A program made the translations under genes and the position numbers. The notes below the pieces were generated by a model. The model saw only the letters and a list, made by a program, of their open reading frames with translations, was not told where the DNA came from and did no database searches. Below, in pieces: positions 39,071-49,400 of a DNA stretch of 64,000 nt (within the stretch, counting starts at the first letter, position 1; each line of letters opens with the position of its first letter). This DNA comes from Candidatus Amoebophilus asiaticus 5a2 (lineage in GTDB: Bacteria > Bacteroidota > Bacteroidia > Cytophagales > Amoebophilaceae), in assembly GCF_000020565.1 (NCBI RefSeq), contig NC_010830.1:531001-595000 (forward strand). Direction: 5' to 3'.

Positions 39071-39286
39071 TATGCTAACATATTAACTACTTAGGAAAAG
39101 ATGATTACACTATTAGCTTAAAGCTAATTAACTGACTACCGAGTGTCTCTGTAAACAATTTATCCTTACTCGGCTACATAGCACTTAATATAAAAATTAG
39201 AACTTGCTATATAATCAGTTTATGACGAATATCTTTATCTTGTTGGCTTTGTTAACTTCAAAAACTTTATAGCAAGCACCGTCTTT

Positions 39287-40795
39287 ATGAATTTTAAATC
39301 ACTACTAAGTAAGCCATTAGCCACGTGGGTAGTACGTAATCAAAAGCAATGCTTCAAAAATCCAGTACGTATCCAGCAGAATATTTTTCATAAGCTCATT
39401 CAGCAAGCTAAGCATACGCTGTTTGGGCGTGCCCATAACTTTAATTCTATTCGTACGCATGAAGATTTTAAGCAATATGTTCCTATTAGGGCCTATGAGG
39501 ATTTTACAGGGTATATAGAGCAAATTAAAGGAGGGGAAAGCGACGTATTATGGCCTGGAAGTCCTATTTACTTTGCCAAAACGTCTGGAACTACAGGTGG
39601 AGACAAGCATATACCCATTACCAAAGAGTCTATCAAACATCATATTGTCAATGCTAGGAATGCCTTGCTATATTATGTTAATGAGACAAGCAAGACTGAC
39701 TTTTTGAAAAGGAAAATGATTTTCTTATCTGGTAGCCCGCAGCTAACGACCGAAGCAAATATCCTTACTGGTAGGCTATCGGGCATTGTGAATCATCATG
39801 TGCCTTCCTATCTACGTGGTAGTCAGCTTCCTAGTTATGCTACTAACTGTATACCAGATTGGGAAACTAAGTTGGATAAAATTGTGGAGGAAACGTTACA
39901 GGCTCAAATGGGGCTTATATCTGGAATACCACCTTGGGTACAAATGTATTTTGATAAACTTACACAAGAAACAGGTAAGCATATTAGTGAAATATTTCCA
40001 GATTTTTCCTTATTGGTACATGGTGGGGTAAATTTTGAACCCTATCGTCATAAGCTTTTTGACTCAATAGGTAAAGCAGTAGATACTATAGAAACTTACC
40101 CTGCTTCTGAAGGGTTTATTGCTTTCCAAGATTCCCAACAGGAAAAAGGACTCTTGTTACAATTAGACAGTGGTATGTTTTTTGAGTTTATCCCTACTAT
40201 CAGCTTAGCTTCTCCAACTCCCAAACGTTTATCTATAGAGGAAGTAGAATTGGGTGTTGATTATGCTCTTGTCTTATCTAGTAATGCAGGTTTATGGGCT
40301 TATATGCTAGGAGATACTATTAAATTCATTTCCTTAGAACCTCCTAGAATTGTGGTGACAGGGCGTGTAAAACATTTTATATCTGCTTTTGGAGAGCATG
40401 TAATCATAGAAGAGATAGAGAAGGCTATGCAATTTACACTAAATAAGTATCCACAAGTTAGGGTAACAGAGTTTACAGTAGCGCCCTGGGTGAGTAAGCA
40501 AGCTGGTGAGGATTCTTATCATGAATGGCTAATAGAATTTAGTTATCCTCCACAAAATATAACTACCTTTGCTTCTGAACTTAACCGACAAATGTGTTTG
40601 TTGAATAGTTATTACAAAGACTTGATAGAAGGCAATATTCTTAGTACTTTAAAAGTAACTTCACTACAATCAGGAGCTTTTAAAGAATATATGCGGCAAG
40701 TGGGCAAGCTAGGAGAACAGAATAAAATAGTCCGCGTAGCAAATGACAGAAAAATAGCAGATGCTGTTACTAAATACAAAATATCTGATTTGTAA
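39287..40795 (+). CDS. GH3-like acyl-adenylate-forming protein
   Basis: A 502-residue protein of the GH3 auxin-responsive-promoter family, members of the adenylate-forming (ANL) superfamily. The ATP-binding motif is FAKTSGTTGGDKHIPIT at about 99-115; YPASEGFIAFQ and YMLGDTIKF are further family motifs. Plant members conjugate amino acids to acyl hormones; the bacterial substrates are unknown, so I give no specific reaction. Full family length, intact frame. It stands between the MutS-type terminator and rseP. Confidence 0.85.
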   Translation: MNFKSLLSKPLATWVVRNQKQCFKNPVRIQQNIFHKLIQQAKHTLFGRAHNFNSIRTHEDFKQYVPIRAYEDFTGYIEQIKGGESDVLWPGSPIYFAKTSGTTGGDKHIPITKESIKHHIVNARNALLYYVNETSKTDFLKRKMIFLSGSPQLTTEANILTGRLSGIVNHHVPSYLRGSQLPSYATNCIPDWETKLDKIVEETLQAQMGLISGIPPWVQMYFDKLTQETGKHISEIFPDFSLLVHGGVNFEPYRHKLFDSIGKAVDTIETYPASEGFIAFQDSQQEKGLLLQLDSGMFFEFIPTISLASPTPKRLSIEEVELGVDYALVLSSNAGLWAYMLGDTIKFISLEPPRIVVTGRVKHFISAFGEHVIIEEIEKAMQFTLNKYPQVRVTEFTVAPWVSKQAGEDSYHEWLIEFSYPPQNITTFASELNRQMCLLNSYYKDLIEGNILSTLKVTSLQSGAFKEYMRQVGKLGEQNKIVRVANDRKIADAVTKYKISDL

Positions 40796-40893
40796 CAGGT
40801 TAGATTAGGAGCTAAACTACAACGTCTATAATTTAGCTTTATTCTAAAAGCAAGCTTATTATTTTGTAGAAGGAATATAAATAAAAATACATT

Positions 40894-42210
40894 ATGCAAA
40901 TATTAATTATGATCATCCAATTTGTTCTAGGTCTATCTATTATAGTAGGTATACATGAGCTGGGACATATGCTTTTTGCAAAACTATTTGGTATGCGTGT
41001 AGAATCATATACCATTGGATTTCCACCCAAAATTTTTCGCTTTAAATGGGGGGAAACAGAATATGGGATAGGAGCATTGCCTTTAGGAGGGTCTGTAAAA
41101 ATTGCTGGCATGATAGATGAATCCTTAGATACTAACCATCTTAGCCAAGCTCCACAACCATGGGAGTTTAGATCTAAACCAGCTTGGCAAAGGCTATTAG
41201 TTATGCTAGGTGGTATTATCTTCAATACTGTTAGTGGCTTACTTATTTATATTTGTATCACGTTGGCGTTAGGAGACACGTATCTTTCCAAAGAAGAAGT
41301 CAACAAGCATGGTATTCTTCCTAATTCTACTGGAATGATGCTAGGTTTCCAAGAAGGTGATAAAATTGTCAATATTAATGGGAAAGATTTTACCAACTTT
41401 GCTGAAGTAATTTCACCTCGTACTTTACTAAAAACGAACGGCTATTATACCGTTGAAAGAAATGGACAAGAAGTACGAATTAATATTCCTAGCAACCTAT
41501 TAGAAAAGTTGTCAGAAGAAAAAGCGTCTGTAGAATTTATAGTTCCTAGAGCACCTTTTGAAGTAAAAGGAATTCAGCCACATGGTGGAGCACAAAAGGC
41601 TGGTTTACGTCCAGGAGATCAAATTGTGGCAATAAATGGACAGCCCACACCTTATTTTAACCAGCTACAGGCAGCTTTGCTAGCAAATGCTGGTCATCAA
41701 GTAGACATTACTTATTTAAGAGATGGTAAGCTTCAAAAAACTGTTGCACCCATAAATGCTGCTGGTAAGTTAGGTTTCTGCTCCAGGCCTCTACTAAGAT
41801 ACGAGAAAAGAAAGTATAACCTGGGCCAGGCTATTGTTATAGGTAGTACAAGAGCTATAGAAGTAGTGAGAACTAATATAATTGCTTTAGGTAAGATCAT
41901 AACTGGTAAGGTTTCTGCTTCTAAATCATTAAGTGGCCCTATTGGAATTGCACAAATATTTGGAACGCATTTTGACTGGGTACACTTCTGGAGCATTGTA
42001 GGGTTCTTATCAATCATACTTGCTTTTACCAATCTACTTCCCATCCCAGCCTTGGATGGTGGGCATGCTATATTCTTAAGCTATGAGCTTATAACAGGAC
42101 GAAAGGTTCCTGACAAAGTATTAGAGAATGTACAAAAGGTTGGCTTAGTCATTCTACTTCTACTTATTGGTTATGGATTCTTTAATGATTTACGTAAGTT
42201 ATTTTGGTAA
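40894..42210 (+). CDS. rseP: RseP-type site-2 zinc metalloprotease
   Basis: A 438-residue intramembrane protease. The zinc motif HELGH is at residues 21-25 in the first transmembrane helix, and the third ligand region LPIPALDGGH lies near residue 382-391. Two PDZ domains lie in between (GFQEGDKIVNINGKD and AGLRPGDQIVAINGQ). In other bacteria it cleaves anti-sigma factors or signal-peptide remnants. A short gap (126 bp) separates it from lon, making a protein-quality-control neighbourhood. Confidence 0.95.
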   Translation: MQILIMIIQFVLGLSIIVGIHELGHMLFAKLFGMRVESYTIGFPPKIFRFKWGETEYGIGALPLGGSVKIAGMIDESLDTNHLSQAPQPWEFRSKPAWQRLLVMLGGIIFNTVSGLLIYICITLALGDTYLSKEEVNKHGILPNSTGMMLGFQEGDKIVNINGKDFTNFAEVISPRTLLKTNGYYTVERNGQEVRINIPSNLLEKLSEEKASVEFIVPRAPFEVKGIQPHGGAQKAGLRPGDQIVAINGQPTPYFNQLQAALLANAGHQVDITYLRDGKLQKTVAPINAAGKLGFCSRPLLRYEKRKYNLGQAIVIGSTRAIEVVRTNIIALGKIITGKVSASKSLSGPIGIAQIFGTHFDWVHFWSIVGFLSIILAFTNLLPIPALDGGHAIFLSYELITGRKVPDKVLENVQKVGLVILLLLIGYGFFNDLRKLFW

Positions 42211-42336
42211 GTTGGTAGCCTAATTTTAGATTGGCACATAATTTGTGGGGTGATTATATACTATATAATATAATTACTACTCCCCTAATACAATAGCCAT
42301 ACATATTCCAACACGTATGGAAATAGATGGATCAAT

Positions 42337-44820
42337 ATGTTTAAAAATATGACTTTGCTAGGAACTCTTATAGAACATTCAGACGGCTTACCACTGCTAG
42401 AAACCAATATGAAAAATATGCATAAAGATCATAATCAGGATGCATCATTAACCTTATTGGCTAGCAAGTATAATGTATTGTTCCCTGGTATATATATGCC
42501 CATGACCTTGGAGAATGCTTCTATTATACGGTTAGTCAAAAAAGTATATGAAACAGGAGGTATAATCGGTATTGTAGCACAAAAGAAAGAAGATGTTGAG
42601 GCAACTAGCGCTCAAGATATTTTTACAATTGGAACTACTGCCCGGATTTTAAAGCTTATTAACCTTCCGGATGAACGTGTTAGAATTCTTTTACAAGGAG
42701 AAGAAAAATTTCAGATAGAAGATGTAATAGCAGAAACTCCATATTTACTAGCTAGTATAAGCAGACTTAAAGATAAAACAAGTAATACACAGAGTAAGCA
42801 TTTTAAAGCTGTAGTTAGCTCTATTAAAGAAACAGTTGCCAAGCTTATATCTTTACAGCCTGAATTTCCCACCGAAATTAAGCTACTGTTAGATAATATT
42901 AATGATTTCAATTTGCTTACATATTTTTTAGCTTCTGGCCTTGATACAGATATAAAAAGTAAACAAAAGCTTTTAGAAATTCATGATAGTAAAAAGAGAG
43001 GTACTGTATTGCTAAAATACCTGCTTAAAGATTTAGAGGTTTCTAAGCTAAGAAAAAAAATACAGGATAAAGTTCATACAGATATTGAACAACTTCAGCA
43101 TGATTTTTACATACGGAGACAAATTAAAGTTTTACAAGAAGAATTAGGAGAAAATGAATTTGAAGATGAAATAGACGAGCTAAGGGCAGAAGGAGAAAAG
43201 AAGCAATGGCCTAAAGAAGTTGCTGACTATTTCTATAAAGCACTAGACAAAGCCGAGCGCCTTAGCCCTAATAGCGCTGACTATCCAGTACTTATCAGTC
43301 ATGCCGAACTAATGCTGGAGCTACCTTGGTCTGTATATACTACAGATAATATGGACCTTAAGATGGCAAAAAAAGTATTAGATACCGAACATTATGGTCT
43401 TGAAAAGGTAAAAGAGCGATTGTTAGAATACTTAGCAGTTCGTAAGCTTACACAAAATATGAAAGGCCCTATCTTATGTCTCTATGGCCCTCCCGGTGTA
43501 GGTAAGACTTCTTTGGGAAAATCAATAGCTAAGGCTTTAAATAGGAAATATGTAAAGGTCTCTCTAGGAGGCTTACATGATGAAGCAGAAATTAGGGGGC
43601 ATAGAAAAACCTATGTGGGTGCTATGCCCGGAAGAATTATAAAAGGAATACAGAATAGCGGTAGCTCCAATCCAGTATTTATGCTTGATGAGTTAGACAA
43701 AATTACAGATTTACGGGGCGATCCTGCAGCTGCTTTACTGGAAGTATTGGATCCTGAACAAAATCAGGCTTTTGTAGATACTTTTTTAGAGGTGCCATAC
43801 GATCTTTCTAAAGTGCTTTTTATTGCTACTGCCAATCAACTAGATACTATACCGCCTGCTTTAAGAGACAGGCTAGAGATAATTGAGATCAATGGATATA
43901 CGATAGAAGAAAAGCTCCAGATTGCTAAAAAATACTTATTTCCAAAACAACGGAAAGAAAATGGTCTTAAAGCAACTGACTTATCCATTCATGATACGGC
44001 CATTGTTAAAGTTATTGAAAGCTATACACGTGAGTCGGGTGTGCGTGAGCTGGATCGTAAGCTAGCCAGTCTGGTTAGAAAAGTAGGAAAAGCAATGGTG
44101 CTTGAGGAACCTTATCCTAAAAAAATACATAAGGAAGATGTAATTTCCTTGTTGGGCATAGAACTATTTGATCAAGAAATGTACCAGCAGACCCATTTGC
44201 CTGGGGTAGCTATAGGATTGGCTTGGACTCCTGTGGGTGGAGATATCCTCTTTATTGAGGCAATTCTTAGCGCTGGTAAGGGTAAGCTTACGCTATCAGG
44301 GCAGCTTGGTGATGTCATGAAAGAGTCAGCTATGACTGCTTTTACCTATCTCAAAGCAAATACAAACTTGTTAGGTATTCCAGATAAGGTGTTTGAAAGT
44401 TATGATTTGCATATCCATTTGCCTGCGGGTGCCGTACCCAAAGATGGGCCATCGGCTGGTATTACACTTTTTGCTGCTTTAGCTTCTTTATATACGCAAC
44501 GAAAAGTAAAAGATAAAGTGGCTATGACCGGCGAAATAACCTTAAGAGGTAAAGTACTGCCAGTAGGAGGAATCAAAGAAAAAATATTGGCCGCCAAGCG
44601 GGCTGGTATAAAAGAGGTAATACTTAGTAAAGAAAATAAAAAAGATATACAGGAGATAAAACAAAAAGATATTCAAGATTTAAAATTTCATTATGTGGAA
44701 TTTGTAGAAGAAGTAATACAATTGGCCTTGCAACCAAGCAAGGTAGAAGCTGCAAAGGACTGGAGTATTACTAAGAAAAGGAAACAGCAGCCTGGTATAG
44801 GGCACGTCAGTACACTTTAA
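42337..44820 (+). CDS. lon: ATP-dependent protease Lon
   Basis: An 827-residue LonA-type protease of normal length: N-terminal substrate-binding domain (about 25-230), coiled helical region, AAA+ module with Walker A GPPGVGKTS (about 384-392), and C-terminal serine protease domain with catalytic Ser706 in KDGPSAGIT and the paired lysine at about 749 in GGIKEKILAAKRAG. It degrades misfolded and regulatory proteins in the cytoplasm. hslU follows after 41 bp, so the two are likely co-transcribed. Confidence 0.97.
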   Translation: MFKNMTLLGTLIEHSDGLPLLETNMKNMHKDHNQDASLTLLASKYNVLFPGIYMPMTLENASIIRLVKKVYETGGIIGIVAQKKEDVEATSAQDIFTIGTTARILKLINLPDERVRILLQGEEKFQIEDVIAETPYLLASISRLKDKTSNTQSKHFKAVVSSIKETVAKLISLQPEFPTEIKLLLDNINDFNLLTYFLASGLDTDIKSKQKLLEIHDSKKRGTVLLKYLLKDLEVSKLRKKIQDKVHTDIEQLQHDFYIRRQIKVLQEELGENEFEDEIDELRAEGEKKQWPKEVADYFYKALDKAERLSPNSADYPVLISHAELMLELPWSVYTTDNMDLKMAKKVLDTEHYGLEKVKERLLEYLAVRKLTQNMKGPILCLYGPPGVGKTSLGKSIAKALNRKYVKVSLGGLHDEAEIRGHRKTYVGAMPGRIIKGIQNSGSSNPVFMLDELDKITDLRGDPAAALLEVLDPEQNQAFVDTFLEVPYDLSKVLFIATANQLDTIPPALRDRLEIIEINGYTIEEKLQIAKKYLFPKQRKENGLKATDLSIHDTAIVKVIESYTRESGVRELDRKLASLVRKVGKAMVLEEPYPKKIHKEDVISLLGIELFDQEMYQQTHLPGVAIGLAWTPVGGDILFIEAILSAGKGKLTLSGQLGDVMKESAMTAFTYLKANTNLLGIPDKVFESYDLHIHLPAGAVPKDGPSAGITLFAALASLYTQRKVKDKVAMTGEITLRGKVLPVGGIKEKILAAKRAGIKEVILSKENKKDIQEIKQKDIQDLKFHYVEFVEEVIQLALQPSKVEAAKDWSITKKRKQQPGIGHVSTL

Positions 44821-44861
44821 TAGATATAAAATTCAAACTAATGATATAACCAAAGACTAGT

Positions 44862-46253
44862 ATGATACAAGAGCTTAGTTATTTAACTCCAAGAGAAATC
44901 GTAGCATCGCTCGATAAGTATATTGTTGGACAACAATCAGCGAAACGTAATGTGGCTATTGCATTAAGAAATAGGTGGCGTAGAATGCATGTGCAATCTG
45001 ATATAAAAGCGGATATAACGCCCAACAATATATTAATGATAGGAGCTACTGGAGTAGGTAAAACCGAGATTGCTAGACGCTTAGCTCAAGTTGCGGATGC
45101 CCCTTTTGTAAAGGTAGAAGCTTCTAAATTTACTGAGGTAGGTTATGTAGGTAGAGATGTAGAGGGAATGGTAAGAGATTTGGTGGAACAAGCAGTAAGT
45201 ATGGTAAAGGCAGCAAGAGAAGAAGAGGTTAGAGACAAAGCTACTCAGCAAGTGGAAGATATCATACTTGATGCTGTCATTCCACCTGTAAGTCGGATGA
45301 CTGGAGAAGAAACTGTAGAAAATAATTTAAACTCGCTTGAAGAAAATGACTTTAATCTGAGCGAACAAACTAGAGAACGGTTTAGGCAAAAGATAAGGAA
45401 TGGGGATCTAGACGAAAGGAAAATCGAAATTGCTATTAATTCTTCAAGTACTATGGGAATAAGTATGATAGGCGGAGGGATGATGGATGAATCTGCCTTG
45501 AGTAATCTGCAAGACATGATTAGTAATATGATACCTAAAAAGCCCAAAACTAGGAAGGTAACTATTGCTGAAGCAAAGCAGCTTCTGTTACCTGAAGAGA
45601 TCAATAAACTGATAGATATGGACTCAGTGAAGGAAGAAGCTTTAGAAAAAGCAAAATATAATGGTATCATCTTTATTGATGAGATGGATAAGATAGCAGG
45701 TAGTTCGTATAGAGGCAGTGGGCCAGATGTAAGTAGGGAAGGTGTACAAAGAGACTTATTGCCTATTGTAGAAGGTAGTACCGTTAATACAAAATATGGT
45801 GTTATTACTACAGACCATATTTTATTTATAGCTGCTGGTGCCTTTCATATATCTAAACCTTCTGATCTAATTCCTGAATTACAAGGTAGATTCCCTATTC
45901 GTGTAGAATTAGATAGCCTCTCAAAAGAAGATTTTTGTTGTATATTAAAAGAACCTAAAAATGCACTTACTAAGCAATATGTAGCTCTTTTTGAAGCAGA
46001 GAACGTTAAACTTACTTTCGAAGAAAAAGCTATAGAAGAAATTGCAGAAAAAGCCTTTACGCTTAACCAACAGATGGAAAATATAGGTGCTAGGAGACTA
46101 CATACGGTTATGAGTCATCTACTTAATGAGTATTTATTTGATGTGCCAGATAAGATAGAGGCTGAACAAGAAATAAAGATTACCAAAGAGCTAGTGAATG
46201 AGAAACTGTCAGAACTAGTAAAAAACAAGAATTTAAACGAGTATATTTTATAA
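44862..46253 (+). CDS. hslU: HslU (ClpY) ATPase subunit of the HslUV protease
   Basis: A 463-residue AAA+ unfoldase: start LTPREIVASLDKYIVGQ, Walker A GATGVGKTEIARR (61-73), Walker B IFIDEMDKI, and the inserted I-domain (about 110-250). The C-terminus ends NLNEYIL, matching the ...YIL tail that docks into HslV in the known enzyme. The peptidase partner hslV, which often sits next to hslU, is not seen on either side. It lies 41 bp after lon and is followed by several hairpins. Confidence 0.97.
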   Translation: MIQELSYLTPREIVASLDKYIVGQQSAKRNVAIALRNRWRRMHVQSDIKADITPNNILMIGATGVGKTEIARRLAQVADAPFVKVEASKFTEVGYVGRDVEGMVRDLVEQAVSMVKAAREEEVRDKATQQVEDIILDAVIPPVSRMTGEETVENNLNSLEENDFNLSEQTRERFRQKIRNGDLDERKIEIAINSSSTMGISMIGGGMMDESALSNLQDMISNMIPKKPKTRKVTIAEAKQLLLPEEINKLIDMDSVKEEALEKAKYNGIIFIDEMDKIAGSSYRGSGPDVSREGVQRDLLPIVEGSTVNTKYGVITTDHILFIAAGAFHISKPSDLIPELQGRFPIRVELDSLSKEDFCCILKEPKNALTKQYVALFEAENVKLTFEEKAIEEIAEKAFTLNQQMENIGARRLHTVMSHLLNEYLFDVPDKIEAEQEIKITKELVNEKLSELVKNKNLNEYIL

Positions 46254-46256
46254 TAG

Positions 46257-46360
46257 ACTTCTTCTGGAACCTTAAAAGAGTTAAAATTAGACAGCTTTAT
46301 CCTTGATTGAGTGGTAGGTTTCAGAAGAAGTTTAACCTATATCTTCCTTGCCTCAATCAA
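46257..46360. repeat. Two interleaved inverted repeats after hslU
   Basis: The first pair is acttcttctggaacct (46257-46272) with aggtttcagaagaagt (46316-46331), 16 positions with one mismatch or wobble. The second pair is ttgattgag (46303-46311) with ctcaatcaa (46352-46360), perfect over 9. The second pair's left arm lies inside the loop of the first, so only one of the two helices plus a pseudoknot could form together. This is more structure than a simple terminator requires. Confidence 0.7.
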
Positions 46361-46414
46361 CTAGCAGATATAAATGTAGGTGAGCTATAGCAACTTAATT
46401 AACAACAAGAAAAC

Positions 46415-46465
46415 ATGCGGCCATGAGTTAGAGTAGCCTTTCTCATGGTCGCATATTAGTTTTTT
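46415..46465. terminator. Bidirectional terminator between hslU and the giant lipoprotein gene
   Basis: Arms atgcggccatgag (46415-46427) and ctcatggtcgcat (46442-46454) pair over 13 bp with one G-U, followed by attagttttttata on the plus strand and preceded by an A-rich stretch that gives T's on the minus strand. It lies between convergent genes, as expected. Confidence 0.8.
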
Positions 46466-46479
46466 ATATATCTGTGAAT

Positions 46480-49400
46480 TTATAATCCCCCCACAACATC
46501 AGATACAAAAGAGACCGCTTGGCCTGTATAATTAAGGAAAGATGCTCCATTTTTTTTAGCCTGTTTAGCAAAAAAGTGTGCTGTTCGCATAAACCCTTTC
46601 TCATCCAACGAAACTTTTTGTTGGTTCTGGATAAGTAAAGACCACCCATCTACAAAACGACCGTCTTCTAATTCTATACTAGTATTTTGTGTAAATGATT
46701 TAAACCAAGATGGTTGATGTTGAGTGCCACGTAGCAACAGATTAGCAGCTGTTATGGTTTGTGTTGCATTTGCTTCCCATTGTTTCAATGCATAATCTAT
46801 CATTTGCGTAGTAGCAACTTTAGCAAGCTTATCCAGACTTTCAGGAGTTAAATCGATAATTACATCTTTAAGACGGAACATAAGCCCGTTGGCAACTTCT
46901 CGTGTCACTTCAACCATTCCTTCTAGCCCACGGTATCCATATAAACTTCCTATCTTAGCTGCTTTAATACGTATCTGTTTGTCTGCATATAATTCAGCCC
47001 CTTTACCAGCTATACCGCCTATTACATTTCCCAATAAGCCGCCTAATGGTAAAAAGGCATCTGCTAGGACCGAACCAATTGCGGTGGAACCTTGTAAAGC
47101 TTGCTCATAAAATTCTGGTTTCCGAGCTACTGTTCCTAACGCTAATGCCTCATAGGTAATGAAATGATTGCCTAAGTGTAATTTAGTAAAATCAACAAAT
47201 ACACTGCGTTTCCAGTCATAAAAATCCTCTAATGCAGTTTGTGCTGGATTCTGTAAACGTTTGAGTGTCAGTTGATACATTTCTTCTGACTCAATCAGTT
47301 GGTTAACTAAAAACTGTTCCTCTCTCATAAGCTCTAAACGGCGTTGAGGGGCAACCCTTAATTGCGCCTGAATTCTTCCTCTTTTAATTTCTAGTCCTTT
47401 TTCTTTTTGTTGGTGTGAAGTTGTTAACTCTGTCAAACGCTCTTTATGCATTCGTTCCATGCGGCCCTGATCCAATTTCATGACTTCTGATCCATATGCC
47501 TGATTTACCTGTTGTTGAAAATGGATAAGAGAATTTATTTCAGGCCCTAAAACAACATCTTTAGTAACCTGTGCAGTTTTGCTAAAAACCTTTGAAAATT
47601 TCTGCTTAACATGAGAAAAGCGAGAAAGGTTCTGGACTGACTGCCGGTATTTTGCGTTGTAATCAAGTACAATTTTATCTGCTTGTTGGAGCGCTTCTTG
47701 TTCAGTTACAGAGAGTGTCTGCTCCACATTTTTTACAGGTACTTCTGCTTTCCAAGCTTCAGGAGTTGAAGAAGTAGCTAAAGTTTTAAAGTGCTCTTTT
47801 AGCGGGCTTAACGCTTCTTGTAACTTGCTATCCGCTATTTTATGCACTTCTTCAACTTTGACAAACTCTTTTTCAGTAGATTCCTCCTCAATTGCTTTTT
47901 GTTCTACTTCTTGATCCCTAGTTCTTAAGTTAACCGTATTGTCTAGCTTTATATATTTTGGTGGAAATATTGATTCTTTTGTATTCTCTTGTGTAATCCA
48001 GCCATTTCTGTACATTATTTCTAATGTGCCTTTTGCTTCTGCATGACCTTGAGTAGCAGCTTTTTGATACCACAATGCTGCCTTGGCATAATCTTGGGCT
48101 ACGCCCCAGCCATTCTCATACATTGTGCCCAAGCTATATTGCGAATCTATATCTTCTTGGTCAGCAGCCTTTTGGAGCCAGTAGACCGCTTTAACATAAT
48201 CTTGTGTTACGCCAACTCCGTTTTTATACATCATGGCCACGTTATATTGTGCAGATGTATATCCTTGTTCAGCATCTTTTTGATATTTCCTAAAACGTTC
48301 TCTTTCTTTGTCTTCTATGCCATCGTTTGTAGAAGGTAATGGTAAGGCTTGCCTTTCTTTTAATTTATTCAATACTATTTGTGCTCTAGCTACGTCTACC
48401 CACCTACTTTCTGATTTAAGGCGGTTCTCTGCATAGTTTACATCAACATCTTTTACTTCTAAATCTTCGCTAGTGAGTATGTGCTCTAATATATTGAACC
48501 AGCATGCATTTTTTGTAATCATTGTATCGCTACAATGGTCTATTACCATCTTCAGTAGAGATTCTTTTACTGCTGGTATGTTAACCTCCACATCTTTTCT
48601 TGACAAGAAAGCCTGTACCATAGCAGCTGTATTTTCTGCTTGTGCCTTAGCAACTTGTACAGCATATAGTACTGGTGTATAGCCTGTATATTCTGTAGGG
48701 CCCCGATTCCCTTCTCCACTTTTTATATTTAGATCGGATGTACTAGTGGTAGGGTCATGTAAAAGTTTTAATAAGAGTTTAAGTTGTGTTATGTGGTAAG
48801 CAATCTTACGGTTGCTTACGGTCCACTGTAATAGTGTAAGTTTGTTAGGGCTGTTTATAGTTGTAAGTGATTTCCAATGTTGCCCATCATAAGTTGTGTA
48901 ATATAATTCTGTATTTGCTTTTGCTATTCCTAATAACGCTAAAGGATAGTATAGCCTATCAATCTTTTTATCTATTGCTTCTTCAAGAATCGCTTCACCC
49001 AGTTCACTCGATAATGAAAAACCTTTGCTGTACAACAATTCAAATAATTTATAATAATCCAGCAGCGTACCTTGGATCCATAAAGTGCCCAATTCTCCTT
49101 TGTCTTTCATAGAAGAAAGGATAATATATAGGGGATTATCGGTAGAGTTTGGATTTGATTCTAGTTGCTGGTAATGAGTGTTTATAAATTTTTTAGTTTT
49201 TTCAACTAATCTGTCGGTATTTTCCCCTAAACCACTATAGTTAGATAATTGGCTCAACTGGTTAATATACTCTTTAAATTCCTCATTTAGCTTACTATCA
49301 GCCATATTAGCTGTCATAGTTCTTATTACTTGCACACCTTGGTTATGATTATCAGTAATATCTGTTAGCCATTTCTTTATGCGTGTATATTTAGAGCTGA

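Noticed and set aside
40810..40838. Hairpin after the GH3-like gene (agctaaa / tttagct)
   Set aside because: Only a 7-bp AT-rich stem with a 15-base loop; not convincing as a terminator.
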